Translations under genes and position numbers: made by a program
Notes under the pieces: generated by a model
What the model saw: the letters and a program-made list of their open reading frames with translations, nothing else
Databases searched by the model: none
Told to the model about the DNA's origin: nothing
Shown: one piece after another, positions 45,415-59,629 of the stretch
Layout of the letters: every line of letters starts with the position of its first letter
Numbering within the stretch: position 1 is the stretch's first letter
NCBI GenBank assembly: GCA_027704905.1
Contig: CM051013.1
Location: 13,095,910-13,159,909, forward strand
Origin: Muraenolepis orangiensis
Lineage: Eukaryota; Chordata; Actinopteri; Gadiformes; Muraenolepididae
DNA length: 64,000 nt
Direction of reading: 5' to 3'

Positions 45415-45467
<53 letters not shown>
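45415..45467. repeat. (CA)n microsatellite
   Basis: About 52 bp, next to TATATA-rich sequence that is the empty target of the gypsy element found in copy 1. Confidence 0.9.
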
Positions 45468-45468
<1 letters not shown>

Positions 45469-45774
45469 AATAATATATGATATACAGTATATATATATGT
45501 ATATATAGATATAGATATATATAGATATACTGTATATATATATCATGCAGAAGCTTTATACATAGCGTGTGCACACAAACACAATACACAATAAACAATG
45601 ATATAAAGTAAAAATAAACTTGAATGTGTATATATTGTATACTTAACGTGTGCACACACACACACACACACATCATATATCTCCAATTCATGCTTTTGGT
45701 GCTATTGATAACATGTATAACATTGATAACATTCAGCCACTAGATGTCGCCCTCTCCTTCCCCTTTACATTCGT

Positions 45775-47765
45775 TCAAGAATTTGAATTAGATTTGCCAT
45801 TTGCAACTACAAAGTACTACAATGGAATGCTTACTTACTACACATTCCCTTCTGCAGTATACAATTCTAGAACACAATACTATAAGAATACTATACAAAA
45901 TTAAATAAAATATGAACATAAAGAGACAATAAAGTGATTGATGAAGGGTATGTACAGGGCCGGCTCTAGACAATTTGCTGCCCTAGGCGAGATTTTAGCT
46001 GGCGCCCCCCCCCCCCCCCTATAGAATATAAAGAATACATGAAAAATCTCTACAAAAGACAAATACACTACAAAACAGAAACTTATTGACATGGGTTATA
46101 TACATCAAAAAGGCTTCATGTATTCAGTATTGTATGACATGTTTGAAGTGGGGGGTGGACGTCACATCCTCTAGGGGGGTCCGCCCCGGGAAGATTTTTT
46201 GAACATTTTAAAGTAAAATGCTTCAATCTGGTGCACTTTGAGCACACAATTACTAGAGACCTGATCTAGGGGAACTCTAAAACACCCATATGAATAATAA
46301 TCTATAATATAATATAGAATAATCTGGGGGGCACCTAAAAAAAGAACAAAACATATACATATATAAAAAAAAATTATAATAATTAAAATTTAAAAATAAA
46401 TATATATCTGGCGTGCACCCCCTGCGCTCCCTCTACAGTTTAGCGCCCTAGGCGAACATCTATAACGGCAGTGCGGCGGGCCGGCCCTGGGTATGTACAT
46501 GTGTTATATACATTTTAAAGTAGTGCAGCAGCATCATGAATACAGTGCAGTACATTGCAGAACAGTGTAGTAACTGTAATGAGTAATTAATAAGAATCCA
46601 GAAAGTCCAGCAAAGATAGTGGCAGCAATCCTAGCAGTGCCTGTGGATAAAAACTATCCTTGAACCTGGTAGTCCTTGTACGGATGCTGCGTAATCGGCG
46701 ACCGGACGGTAGGGGGGAGAAGAGATGGTGCCCAGGGTGGTTGCAGTCCTTTATGATGGACATGGCCTTCTTCCTACATCTGGTCCTAAATATCTCCTCA
46801 AGGCATGAAAGTGCACATCCGATGATCTTTTCTGCCGTCCTCATGACCCTCTAAATGGCTTTCTTGTCCTGTGCAGTGGTGTTGCCGTACCACACAGTGA
46901 CACCCCTCATCTGGACACTCTGTACAGTGCCACGGTAGAAGTTCACTAGCAACCGTTGGCCTATTCAGCTTCTTCTCAGGAACCGCAGGGCATAGAGGCG
47001 CTGGTGTGCCTTCTTAAGAATGACCTCAGTGTTGCAGGTCCAGGCCAGGTTCGTTGGAGATCTGTAGCCCTAGGAAACCAAAACAGCTGATGACTTCCAC
47101 CAGTGGCTCCTGATGTCTACGATGAGCTCCTTAGTCTTGCCAAAATTCAGCCTCAACATCAGCCTACCTCATCTCTGTACTCCGTTTTGCTGTCCTCGCT
47201 TATCAGGCCGATGACTGTGACTGTGACTTGGTCTGCAAACTTAATAATCAGATTAGTTTTGTGCGTGGCAGTACAGTCATGTGTGTACAGCGAAATACAG
47301 CCGGGGACTGAGGCAGCAGCCTTGGAGTGCTCCGGTGTTGAGGACCACTTCACCACTTGAGGCCTGGCCATCAGGAAGTCCATAATCCGTTACAGATGGG
47401 GGTGCTCAGACCTAGGTCCCTCAGTTTCAGGACCAGCTTAGAGGCAACGATGGTGTTGAACGCCGAGCTGCATCAATGAACAGGAGTCTGACGTAAGTGT
47501 CCCTCCTGTCTAGGTGCGCCGTCTGTAGTGCCAGGGAGATGGGGTCGTCTACAGACCTGTTTGGTCTGTATGCAAACTGGAGTGGGTCTAGGGACTCAGG
47601 GATGGAAAAGTGTATATGCGACATGACAAGTTTTTCCAGGCACTTCATGGCTATGGGTGTTAAAGCCACTGGACGATAATCATTGAGACTTGTTACCTTG
47701 GTCTTTTTGGGTAAAGGCACAATGGTTGTCTCTTTGAATTCCAGTGGTTTCCAGTCCAGTTGCGG
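45775..47765 (-). mobile_element. L2-like LINE (minus strand), interrupted by a hAT element
   Basis: From its 3' tail at 45,775-45,954, through a C-terminal ORF region at 46,587-46,844 (HHLFSPLPSGRRLRSIRTRT), to RT motifs at 47,427-47,720 (LNDYRPVALTPIAM, LDPLQFAYRPNRSVDDP). Several frameshifts. Copy 1 has lost 45,895-47,334. The same family recurs at 54,885-56,030. Confidence 0.85.
45955..46489. mobile_element. Non-autonomous hAT-type DNA transposon
   Basis: Ends CAGGGCCGGC and GCCGGCCCTG are inverted repeats of the hAT CAGGG/CCCTG type. The 8-bp target duplication GGTATGTA is at 45,947-45,954 and 46,490-46,497. 535 bp, AT-rich, no transposase. It is inserted within the LINE. Confidence 0.92.
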
Positions 47766-47862
47766 TTATTTTACTACCAGGTGGGATGTTGATTAGCCAT
47801 TACAAGCCATGTCAAAATCTACCCTCTAGAAACCTCACAAGTGTCCCAGATGTATGCAGAGG

Positions 47863-47975
<113 letters not shown>

Positions 47976-48087
47976 TGGAGGCTGGTGTCCACCCTCTCAT
48001 TGGGAATTAATGGGTGTAATTCAATGTAATCGAGAGGCTGAACGTTGCATCTACCAAACGTCCAGCTTTCAATACATAAATCCCTAA

Positions 48088-48172
48088 CTTTTAACCCTAA
48101 ACCCTAAGCCTAACCTTTCTAACACTAACCTAACCCTACTAACCCTCACCCTAACTCTACTAACCCTTACCC
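48088..48172 (-). repeat. Degenerate telomere-like array (copy 2)
   Basis: Same as 19,012-19,083 with an extra AACCCTAAGCCTAA. Confidence 0.8.
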
Positions 48173-48849
48173 CTGTGGTGTCAATCAAGAAAATGCATGT
48201 GTATTTCATATGAATAATACATATATTTGGGTAAATTTAGAAGTGTGTATTCATGTGTTAAAAATGTTCCCATGTACCCCACCCTTTAGATAATTAGAGT
48301 GTTGGTAAAATACTGGACAGGATGACGAGAATGACGACGAAGGACCAGGCGACGACCAGGCGGAGTTTCAACGGGTTGAATAGGTGTGTGGATCGGGAGA
48401 AGCGGGAGACTCTCGGGTGAACTACTGTCAGGCAGCTAACTGGCTATCCGGTCTGTCGGGTGGAGATCTCGGGCTCCCTGTTCCATGGAATATTGTATTG
48501 AAATGTATTGTATTCAAAGCAGTCTTAATTAAATATTTTATGATTCTAAATTCTCTTTTGATTAGTTTGTTACGCACGGGTCTTCTCCGTTTCCCCGGTT
48601 GGAGCACAATTAATATGTGTATCCGAGGATCGGAAGAATAGAGCGAAGATCTGAACACGACACCCCTAACCCTAACCTCCGAATGTATTGGTTTGAAACA
48701 TGACTCCTTTGAGTACGTTTGAGGGACGGTCGGATGCAGTGGTAACAGTTCACCACCAGAGGGCACTGTCTGTTTATAAGAAAAGCTTATATACATATCA
48801 CAGACTAATCATTTGAATTCAGGTGATACATTAAAGGTTCTCTGTATTT

Positions 48850-49160
48850 GGAAATGTATCATTTACCATGTACTGTAACTGTGTCTGCACACGCGCGCAC
48901 ACACACACATTAAATATATATTTTTTTAAATAATTGTCGATATTTACTCATTTCAGTGTACTAGATTATGTGTTCGTGTACAGCTCTTGTGTTCAACACA
49001 TTTAAAATAGCTATTTTATAGTTACTTATCCCCTCACTTCAATACATGACATCCCTGGGGGATGGAGAGGGCCAGTGTTTCCATGGCGGCAACCAACACA
49101 ACAGGAGACTTGGAGCCTTGCGTGGGTTGGTAGTTTTAAGAAGTCCACTTATTAGTTTAC
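48850..49160. other. Unique sequence after the duplication
   Basis: A short (GC/AC) patch near 48,890-48,910, otherwise AT-rich. Nothing coding recognised. Confidence 0.5.
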
Positions 49161-49164
49161 TATC

Positions 49165-49290
49165 CTTAAAATGCATATTTGTGCAATATTAGCCATTCGA
49201 CTGTTTTATCAGTGGTGTCAATTTAATATTTTTAAATGTACTTTATTTTCTGATTCTTCCTATATTTCTATATCGGGACTTAAAATCTCC
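49165..49290 (+). repeat. Direct repeat, left member
   Basis: CCTTAAAATGCATATTTGTG..ATTAGCCATTCGACTG..TATATCGGGACT recurs at 50,247-50,365 in the same orientation with moderate divergence. Confidence 0.8.
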
Positions 49291-49429
49291 CGATTCTGGT
49301 TCTTGTGGACCCAGGGGTCCAATGCTTCTTAGGTAGGTCCATTAGACCCTTGAACACTCCTCCAGGGAATATCGGACCCATAGGTCCAACAGAAACAAAA
49401 TCTGAACCGAACTGAAATTAGCTAGGCTA

Positions 49430-49835
49430 GCTAATGTAAGCTAGTTAGCAAGATCAATGAACAGCTAGCAATGCCAACATCAAAACCTCAAAAGGTTTTG
49501 ACAGCTAGCTAGCTAAGTTAGTTAGCTAGCTTGGTAAATAATGTGCCAGCTGGTTGACTCGTGCTTTTCACAAGTAATGTTATGGATCAATAGTTTCCTA
49601 TGGGGAACCCCATTCATTTGGGATGGAATGCTGGAAAATCTTGGTCCAATGCTTAGTTTTGATACTCGTGAAAAGCAAGAGTCAACCAGCTGGCACATTA
49701 ATTACCTAGCTAGATAACTAACTTAGCTAGCTAGCTGTCATAACCTTTTTGAGTTTAGATGAAATAGCACAGATGTTGGCATTGCTAGCTCTTCATTGAT
49801 CTTGCCAACTAGCTAACGTTAGCAAGCTGTTCATT
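49430..49835. repeat. Long imperfect foldback (inverted repeat) sequence
   Basis: The left arm (about 49,430-49,585) includes AGCTAGCAATGCCAACATC and CCAGCTGGTTGACTCGTGCT. The right arm (about 49,655-49,830) reads the complements GTCAACCAGCTGGCACATTA and GATGTTGGCATTGCTAGCT. AGCTAGCTAG repeats lie in both arms and about 70 bp lie between them. Likely a MITE or similar. Confidence 0.8.
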
Positions 49836-50081
49836 GATCTAGCTTACGTTAGTGTTAGCTAGCTACATTTTATAAAAGCTGATGTTCTGAGGATTTCATT
49901 TTACCCCTATGTTTATGGTGCACAAGACTTTGTTTTCTTAGCTACACTAATTGAATGTGAAGAGTGCATATCATAAAGGCCTATAGTGTATTTCTAGGTT
50001 GGTACATAACATAATCCTTCAAAAGCGATTCAGGCCATATCGTATATTTTCTAAAAGCTGATGTTCTGAGTATTTGAGTAT

Positions 50082-50083
50082 AA

Positions 50084-50148
<65 letters not shown>
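50082..50148. repeat. (TA)n microsatellite
   Basis: About 60 bp of TA within the spacer of the direct repeat. Confidence 0.9.
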
Positions 50149-50154
<6 letters not shown>

Positions 50155-50246
50155 CATATAAGTATGTTTAGATTTTTCCAAAAAAAGAACAATAATATTT
50201 GAAGGGAACATGACATGCAACCATATTTAATTATTCGTTTTATATC

Positions 50247-50365
50247 CTTAAAATACATATTTGAGAAATATTAGCCATTCGACTGTTTTATCAGTGGTTT
50301 TTATATATTTATACATTTTAATTTATATTTCTTCCTATATACCGTTGTCTATATCGGGACTATTT
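50247..50365 (+). repeat. Direct repeat, right member
   Basis: See 49,165-49,290. A second shared phrase, AAAAGCTGATGTTCTGAG, is at 49,876 and 50,053, so a longer segment may once have been duplicated. Confidence 0.8.
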
Positions 50366-50585
50366 TATTTAGAAACTACGGCTGACTTTCACAATGTTGA
50401 ATTCTAGCCAATCAAAACAAATGCCTAGGAGATCCTGCTATCCAATCAGAAAATGTCTGCAGCTCAATAGGAAAATCCAGTTGCATTACCAAACATGTCC
50501 TGTGTGGCGCCAGAGAGCACTGACCCAAAACACATTCTGAGCGCCAGCTATGTATGTGAGGACATATGGTGAAATGTGCAGGGAT

Positions 50586-50664
50586 TGATACCTATGGTCA
50601 TAGGGTATCATTGTAAAAGTTTGAAGAGATTTGCTTGTGAGGACCAGGCAAAAGGTCCTCACAT

Positions 50665-50707
<43 letters not shown>

Positions 50708-50708
50708 C
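50586..50708. repeat. Two short hairpins and an (AGAC)n microsatellite
   Basis: TGTGAGGACC (50,636) pairs with GGTCCTCACA (50,654), and GATACCTATG with TAGGGTATC just before. An AGAC tetranucleotide run follows at about 50,667-50,706. Probably the end of a dispersed repeat. Confidence 0.6.
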
Positions 50709-50850
50709 ACACAAATGAATGGATTTACATAGCCACAGAATAAATCATCATGTGTTTCCATATATTTGTTTCCCACCTCTGCATGAACTAAAAGCTCCAC
50801 ATTCAGAGCCAGAGATGACGAATATGTACACTATTTTATCACAGATCCGA

Positions 50851-51440
<590 letters not shown>

Positions 51441-51523
51441 GACAGAGAGAGATAATCTGTCTGTGTGTGTGTGCGTGTGTGCGTGTGACTTTCAGTTGTT
51501 CGAGTGTTTTTGTGCGCTTTTCA

Positions 51524-51728
51524 GACCCAGTGGTGCTACCCATCCCCACCTCCTCCTCCTCCTCCTCCTCCTCCTCCTCCTCCAACCCTATGAGTGCTAC
51601 ACTCACAGGGTTCAAACGGTCCGCCTCAGACACAGCATCCACTCTGACGGTTGTTTACCTCCCTGCAGGCCGGCAGGCTCTCCGCTCCTGGGGAGAGGAG
51701 TTGGCGGATTGGTGCTCGACGCTCTAGA
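51524..51728 (+). other. Candidate exon-like sequence with a (TCC)n Ser run, unidentified
   Basis: Follows a good acceptor (GCGCTTTTCAG, to 51,523) and reads PVVLPIP, a Ser run from (TCC)n, SATLTGFKRSASDTAST, then a stop at 51,725. It could be a last exon paired with 51,015-51,128. No family recognised and both are unproven. Confidence 0.25.
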
Positions 51729-52055
51729 TGGCCCGCCGGTTTAGCAGCAACCATGAGGGCTGGCATTTAGCGGTCACATGACCCCCGGGACTCCGGTTAT
51801 TTACCACAATTAAGGTCCCCCCCCGCCTACGTCACGCAGTCTCGGCGGTCACCTCTGGCCCCCCGGCTAATAGAACCACCCCCTCCTGCGTAACGCTTCA
51901 CCGGCCGTATGAGATGAAACTCGGGATCAAATTAGCATTTTCACAATAAAAGTATTTGATAGGAAGCAATGATTGGCTTCTACGGGGGGATTTACTAGTG
52001 CTTGTTGTCGAGCCGAGAGCTATTCTCTCATCAAATAAACATGCCGGTACCGGAT
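51729..52055. other. GC-rich unique sequence
   Basis: Contains poly-C patches and balanced composition; possibly conserved non-coding DNA. No gene seen. Confidence 0.4.
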
Positions 52056-52420
52056 CTAAGATTCAAGATTCTTTGTTTTCCATGTTTAACAAGTTCAATG
52101 AAATGCTTAGTGCTTACTGCCCATTCACTCCCGCATTAGGAATTTCTACAACAATACTATGCTATTCTATACCATGCAATACTATACTATACTATACTAT
52201 GTGTTCATAGTGTAGTATAGTATATATATATATATATATATATATATACTATCTACTATATACTATACTATATACTATAAACAACAATATACGATAACAA
52301 AACTATGCACAATAAAAAAAGAAGAATAAGAACAATAAAGAGACTGATGGATGAAACAGTATATACATATGGAGGATGGTGCAAAAAAATCATATTAAAG
52401 TGACAGTAGTGCAGCGCCGT
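52056..52420 (+). repeat. LINE 3'-tail fragment with (TACTA)n
   Basis: AAGATTCAAGATTCTTTGTTTTCCATG..AACAAGTTCAATGAAATGC then CCCGCATTAGGAATTTCTA, followed by ACTATACTAT repeats and AATAAAGAGACTGATGGATG. Same tail family as 54,885-55,125. Confidence 0.75.
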
Positions 52421-52881
52421 AGTGAGCGGTAGAAACGATGAACGATACAGTAGACCTCAACAGAATGACCAGGCACTGGCTCATTCAGAAATGGAGACAC
52501 AGCAGAAGAAATACATTTCTCCATATATTGTTGCCATGAGTGCTATACAGTGTCTGTGTCTTGAAAAGCCAATAGAAAGTCTGATGGGAACTAAGGTCCT
52601 AGCAGGCATATATATGGTATATGGTATGTTTCATGAAGGTATTAAAACGTGTATTACTGTCCTCTTGAAGTAATAAGAAGTGGGGGATTTGGTGTCTCCA
52701 GACATGAGATTGGTGTCTTCTCACTTTCTGGATATCTCATTTCTTTCCTTTTGTCCATTTTTAACCCCTGTGAAATAAATCATGGATTTGATGTGGCGTA
52801 TTACATTGGACTACATTGGTACCAATGGCGTGTCAGAAACAGCAATCATGTGTATACCGTATGTATACTTTCGCCATTGTA

Positions 52882-53780
<899 letters not shown>

Positions 53781-53820
53781 TTGCTTCCTCAATCTCCCAA
53801 TGATCTCATTACGCTCCACC

Positions 53821-54884
53821 CACTTGCATTATGCTCTATAATAGTGCTGTACTCATAGTACATGAGTACAACATAGTGTATGGATACATAGTGTATTGAT
53901 TGTCATGTTATACATCTGAACGTACTAACACGACTACGATTGCTACGGCTATGGAACAGGCGTGGAACTCGCCTTCTCACCTATTCCTAACCTTAACCCC
54001 ACTCGCATGGAAATTAATTACATATTTAGTACATGCTGTTACAAGTTGTCACACTGCTTGTTACACAGTACTTACTTTTATAATAATAATAATAATAATA
54101 ATAATAATGCATTTAATTTATATTGCACTTTTCATTTTAAAGGTAAGTCTCAGAGTGCTACAAAGTTAAAAACATAGTATTGTAACTGATCTTGTAAACA
54201 TGTATTTCCCCTTCCATAGCTCGTATCACGCCGGAAAAGTCAACGTGGCAACACATTTAGAGTGGAGCCGGTGTAGAGTTGTTGCTGCGCGGTACCCGGG
54301 GCGCCTGCGTGGGTGGTGGCCGCATTACACCTTTAATAATAACACATCAATAAATAAATAAATAAATAAATAAAATAAAAAATTAAATAAAATTTAAAAA
54401 AAAATTAAAAACGCAAGCGAACACGACAATAACGTGTTTTTCCTTTGCTTTTGTCGAAGTCCGCTGTCAAAGCCGTAGCAAAGATTAGAGCGGCGTAACG
54501 GGGGGAAACTGCGTCACCCAGGACGACGGGGTGTCATGGCCCGGCAGAAACGCCATTGATATCTGTCAGGACTCGGCGGGAGGTGTGGGGGAGGGGGAGG
54601 GGCCCACTAAAGAGGTTTTAACGACACACTAAATGGCCGTTTGAATGTCTGCCATCGTTAGGGCTCAGAGGCATAATTAGGAGGTGTGGTGGTTTGGATC
54701 CGGGCAGCTTTTAATAATATCCTAGAAAAAAAAATGTGTGTGTCGTGATGTGAGGCATGCAGCAGATTAAGACTTCTAAAACAAAGAAGACAAACATGCA
54801 CTGCTTTGTGCCTTGATAGAGTGAATTTTTTTATTCTATGGAATAAGTCAGCTAATGAGTTGACTAATGAAGAGATTCATGATG
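53821..54884. other. Intergenic sequence
   Basis: Holds an (AAT)n run (54,081-54,108), a TTTATATTGCAC..TCAGAGTGCTACAAAG teleost repeat fragment (about 54,108-54,165), an (AAAT)n patch near 54,350-54,375, and a GC-richer stretch 54,470-54,720 that might be conserved. No gene seen. Confidence 0.5.
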
Positions 54885-56030
54885 TTTTTATTTGCCATGT
54901 GCAACAAGTACAATGGAATGTTTACTCCCCGTTCCCTCCCGCAGTATGAATTTCTAAAACAATACTATACTATGGTATACTAAACTATGCAATACTATAA
55001 TACCGGTATACTATTCTATACTATAAACAACACTATATGCAACCTACTATATACTATACTAAACTATAAACAGCACTATACTATAACATACCGTAGAAAA
55101 TTAAAACAATACAATAAAGTGACTGACGGATGATATAGTATATACATGTGGCGAATGTGGAAAATGCATTTTTTTAAGTAACAGTATCAGCAGCATCATG
55201 AATACAGTACAGTACAGTGCAGAACAGTGCAGTGACTGTAATGAGTCCAGTGAAGAAGTATGACGTATGACAGTGTTGTGTAAAATTGGTGACAATGACG
55301 TTATGATAATGGCAGTACTCCTAACAGTTCAGCAGGCGCAATTCCTGTGGGTAAAAACTATCTTCGAACCTGGTAGTCCTGATTCGGATGCTGTGGTACC
55401 ACACCCGGACCTCAGGGGGGGGGGGGGGGGGATATGGTGCCCAGGGTGGTTGTAGTCCTTAATGATGGAGATGGCCTTCTTCCGACATCTGGTCCTGAAG
55501 ATCTCCTCGATGCATGGAAGAGATGATCTTCTCCGCCGTCCTCACGACCCTCTGGATGGCTTTCTTGTCCTGTGCAGTGGTGTTGTCAGGACGCTCTCTA
55601 CGGTGCCACGGTAGATGTTGACAAGCCAGCGTGTACTTATGCCGCTTCTCCTGAGGCCCCGCAGAGCATAGAGGTTGCTGGTGGGCCTTCTTCAGCATGA
55701 CCTCCTTGTTGTGGGTCCACGACAGGTCATCGGAGATCGGTAGTCCCAGGGAACGAAAGCCACTGGCGATTTCTACCGGTGTCCAGTCCAGGCTGATGGG
55801 GGAGTGGGTGCATCGGTGGCTCCTGAAGTTTAGATTAAGCTAAGAAGTTTAGCTCCTTAGTCTTGCTGACATTCATTGCAAGGCTGTTGTCCTTGCACCA
55901 TCGCGTCAGCGGGGCTACCTCATCTCTGTGCTCTCGTCGTCTCGTCGTCATAGCGAGCCTGACCTCGAATTGAAAGGGTCTTGCCTTCAAGGAAACACAC
56001 AATGCCCTGTTTCCTGTTTTGTTTCTATTC
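54885..56030 (-). mobile_element. L2-like LINE (minus strand), 5'-truncated
   Basis: The 3' tail is at about 54,885-55,200 (a plus-strand read of the tail family). A broken ORF follows, with motifs on the minus strand near 55,835-55,930 (LTRWCKDNSLAMNVSKTKEL, an RT thumb region) and near 55,459-55,560 (KKAIQRVVRTAEKII). A poly-G run at 55,417 interrupts it. Same family as 45,775-47,765. Confidence 0.82.
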
Positions 56031-58059
56031 AAGAAAAATGATTTGTGCTGAAGTGAGTGGCCGGTCTACTCTGAGTTGACTTGAAAAATGTACAGATTGT
56101 TTTTTACTTCAGTTTACTACTGCTAGCCTAGTTTGTGTTTGCCAATCACGCACTTACAGATCCCTGCATCAAGCTCCGCGATTGGTCGAAAGAAATATGA
56201 AGCGAAAGAAAGTGAAATGCCACTTTTCACCTAGATCTGAACTCGTCTGCCATCAGACTTTAGATAGTAATCAAAAATCTGATTTGTCCGACTAGAAAGA
56301 GAGCAACTCTACAACCGCAGTTCAAGCTAGTCATGTCATACATACAGTACATAGTTCACATCATTTTGTGTGTAACACTACTTGTGGCAGCGAGTAATGA
56401 CCATACAACTTAAAAGTGTGTGTGTGTGGATGCGCATGTGCGTGCAGAGTCATGGATTATGTTCATTAAATATGACGTATGATGTCATTTTTGACCAGCT
56501 AGGAGTATGAGGGATTTCATAGGTGGGAAATTATAGTTAGCAGATGATCCAAATACAGTTTTTTCCCCTCCAAAGACGGTTGCCAGTTTCCTACATTACA
56601 CACGTTTCCTACATTCCTATATGTCTACCAACATATTACTATTACCCACAGTAACAGTAAATATATTTCCTTTGACTTCCTGTAACCATAGTATCTGGAG
56701 GACGACGGGAGTACGAAATACTCACATACTTGCCAGGGGGTTATTTCGGTGTCCCGTGTTAAAAATAGCGTTACCTCAGGCTAATTATATGCAGCCGTGT
56801 CCCTGAATGCGTGGAGGGGGTCTTATCGGGTGAAGGTGGCGACTGGAGAGAGTGGTTACGGTTAGGACACGCTCTCCGCTGTGTGTTTCCACACGGCCCA
56901 CAGGAAGACATGAGATACTGCCGCTGTGGTGTGGGAACCTCAGACCAACGAGGCCTAGTGGGGGGGGGGGGCAGTCTGGACCACCCCCCTGCAGGGTGCC
57001 TTCTAGGTGAACCCATAGCCAGTTTCCCTCCCCCCCCCCCCCCCAAACCATGATGTCAGATTCAGAGCCAAATAAGGGCTTCCTGGTTGTGGTTCCTGTC
57101 TTCTTCCCGGAAGAACGGCGTGGAGACGAAATTCCAACTGATAATAATAATAATAATAACAATATTACCGCTGAGGCCTGGATTACGTTGAAAGGGCATT
57201 GTTTTTCGGAAGTGCTTATCGTGGCTGAGACGGACGGAGACATGCACTTAGGTGATCAATGGTTACGTTTCTGATTTGTGATGAATTGAATTCAGGAATT
57301 CCTACTGCTGGAGCAGAACACACAGAAAATGTCTGCTTGTTTGGGTCGAAACTCATTGACAATGATAGAAAGACGTGCCAGCCCTCAAATGTAACATTTA
57401 TTCCAGGTGTGTGAATGGGCAGTGAAAAAGCTAATACTTTCAGTCTGATTTCATTAATAAAATAAGACAATTTAAGAATAGGCAATTATAATATTCATAT
57501 GCATATTGTGATCCACATCCATTGATATTCAAGCGACCATTTTACTTTTTAGTAAAAAATACCCTCCAGTTGACAACAACACGGGGCTTGCTGTGCTAAG
57601 GTTAGAGTCGGCCCCAGGAGAGCCAAGGGGCAGAGAGATGAACAATGGAGGCGTATCCTTGTAGCGTAGCATCGCTGTATCACTGTCAGGTATAGCGGCA
57701 CTAGCGGCATCCAGGCCAAGGTGAACATGGCCCCGGTTTGTCACGGTTTTACTTCCATGTATGTCATTGGGTACAGCTTGTGATGATGTCATTCACCCAG
57801 TGTGGTCTGTGCTGTTTGTTTGTAAGTGTGTACTGCTATTATGCCCGTTTTTTGTGTGATGCTGCTAGGCTGGTGGTCTTATGGAAGGCAGGTTAGCCTC
57901 AATGAGACAATTATACAGGTCCATTGTTTCTATACAAAACAATGGACACAGTACACAGAAGATAAATTCCATATTCTAATACAACAACAATTACCATAAT
58001 GGTCCACATAATTATATATATATATATATAAAATTAAGAAATGTTATATTATATATACA

Positions 58060-58101
<42 letters not shown>

Positions 58102-59355
58102 ATATAAAATGTATTAATTATATAATAATTTGACATTGGAGGAACACATTATGAAAATGTATTAAATTGGACAGGAGCTTGGGTGTAGGACTTGGTGTAA
58201 ACACACAGAGTCAACGTATGTTTTCGCAAAGGAATTCAAGGCATTGTGCTGAGAGAGCACACACTGCAGGGACCCCAGGAGATAAGCCCAAAGGAAGGAA
58301 GAGGAGGAGCTAGAGACAGACAGTTTAACACACACTTGAGTCTAAGCATGAAGTCACGTTGTAAAACCAAAGAAGAATTCCTCAACAAACTAAAAAAAAC
58401 ACCGAAATACATTTCAAGAAGTTAGCGAAACCATTGACTTGATCTACCCTGGGACCCTTTCTGTGGTAGTAGTAGTAGTAGTTTGACGGGTCATGGATTA
58501 TGTCCATTTAACATGACATCAGATGTGATGTGATTGTGATTGTGACCTAATAGTATGAATGAGGATGTCATGACTTTCATTCAAACTTCACCTTTCCCAG
58601 AGGTGCAAACCCAGAACCTGCAGAACATCTACGAAACTAACAACCTTCTGGCTATGCCTATCAAACTAAATTTGTTACAGACAGAAATGGCTTTCAGCAT
58701 TTCCCCTGGCAATGCTCTTTCTAACTCATTCTGAGTTAATTGGTCACCAAGTTTGCTTAATTGTTTTAAGAGTGACTTCACAAAGATTATAGAGACTTAT
58801 TATAGACTGTCAATCAATAATTGTCTACGTTTTGTGTAGCCTGCCAGCTGCGTACATACAAAATGAGATATTGGTTCAAATTAAATGATTAAAAAAAACC
58901 AACACAAGAGACCCAAATTAATAAGGCCTTAAGTAAGCCTCAACGGTCGATCATCGTAACTTAGGCCTAAGTACTCTATTCAAATATCTTCCAGCGACAA
59001 GTGTTAAATAGGAAAGCAGCCACACCGAGGAACACAGTAAGACGACGAGAGCTCAGCGCTACAGCTATCTCCTGCCCTTTAGATAAAACCAAGCCTCGAG
59101 GCAGGAAGTGAACATGGCTGACAGGAGCGTTTAGGGCGAGGACATCTGTGACCAGCTCTCTGTCTATTGCCCTCCACCCCCTTCTTCTCTCCCCGTGCCA
59201 TCCCTTATCAGGGGTTAGATTCTCCACATACGTCACTTGGCCGCTGCCTTTCAGACGTGGGCACGGGTGTGCGAGCGTCTAACGAACCGTGCTTATTGTT
59301 AGATTATTACGAGTGCCGGAGGCGGATGTGTCATCGGTCACGGGCGCACACTGAC
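56031..59355. other. Long intergenic stretch without a recognisable gene
   Basis: Contains a poly-G and poly-C pair near 56,960-57,045, (AAT)n at 57,140-57,160, (TA)n patches at 58,012-58,100 and (TAG)n at 58,466-58,482. The small open frames on either strand show no family signature. Nothing else I can support. Confidence 0.5.
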
Positions 59356-59367
59356 CAGCGAAGTATA

Positions 59368-59420
59368 CAGGAGGGGGGAGGGGGGGAGGGGGGGAGGGGG
59401 GGAGGGGGGGAGGGGGGGGA
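59368..59420. repeat. (GGGGGGGA)n G-rich tandem repeat
   Basis: About seven GA-spaced G7 runs on the plus strand, a strong G-quadruplex candidate. Confidence 0.9.
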
Positions 59421-59457
59421 ACTACTCCAGGTAGTGTAGGTAGTGTTACTCACGCAG

Positions 59458-59625
59458 GAGAGAGTGGAGGAGGAAAGGGAGGAGGAGGAGGAAGAGGAAG
59501 AGGAAGAGGAAGAGGAAGAGGAAGAGGAAGAGGAAGAGGAAGAGGAAGAGGAAGAGGAGGAGGAGTGGGAAGAGGAGGAGGAGGAGTGGGAAGAGGAGGA
59601 GGAGGAGGAGGAGGAGATGGCGAGA
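59458..59625. repeat. (GAGGAA)n/(GAG)n purine repeat
   Basis: Polypurine tract, which gives a poly-Glu or poly-Ser frame on the two strands; not a gene. Confidence 0.92.
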
Positions 59626-59629
59626 GGTG

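Noticed and set aside
56785..57243. 152-codon minus-strand frame with a Leu run
   Set aside because: The Leu/Ile run comes from an (AAT)n repeat and the Gly/Pro runs from poly-C and poly-G; no family signature.
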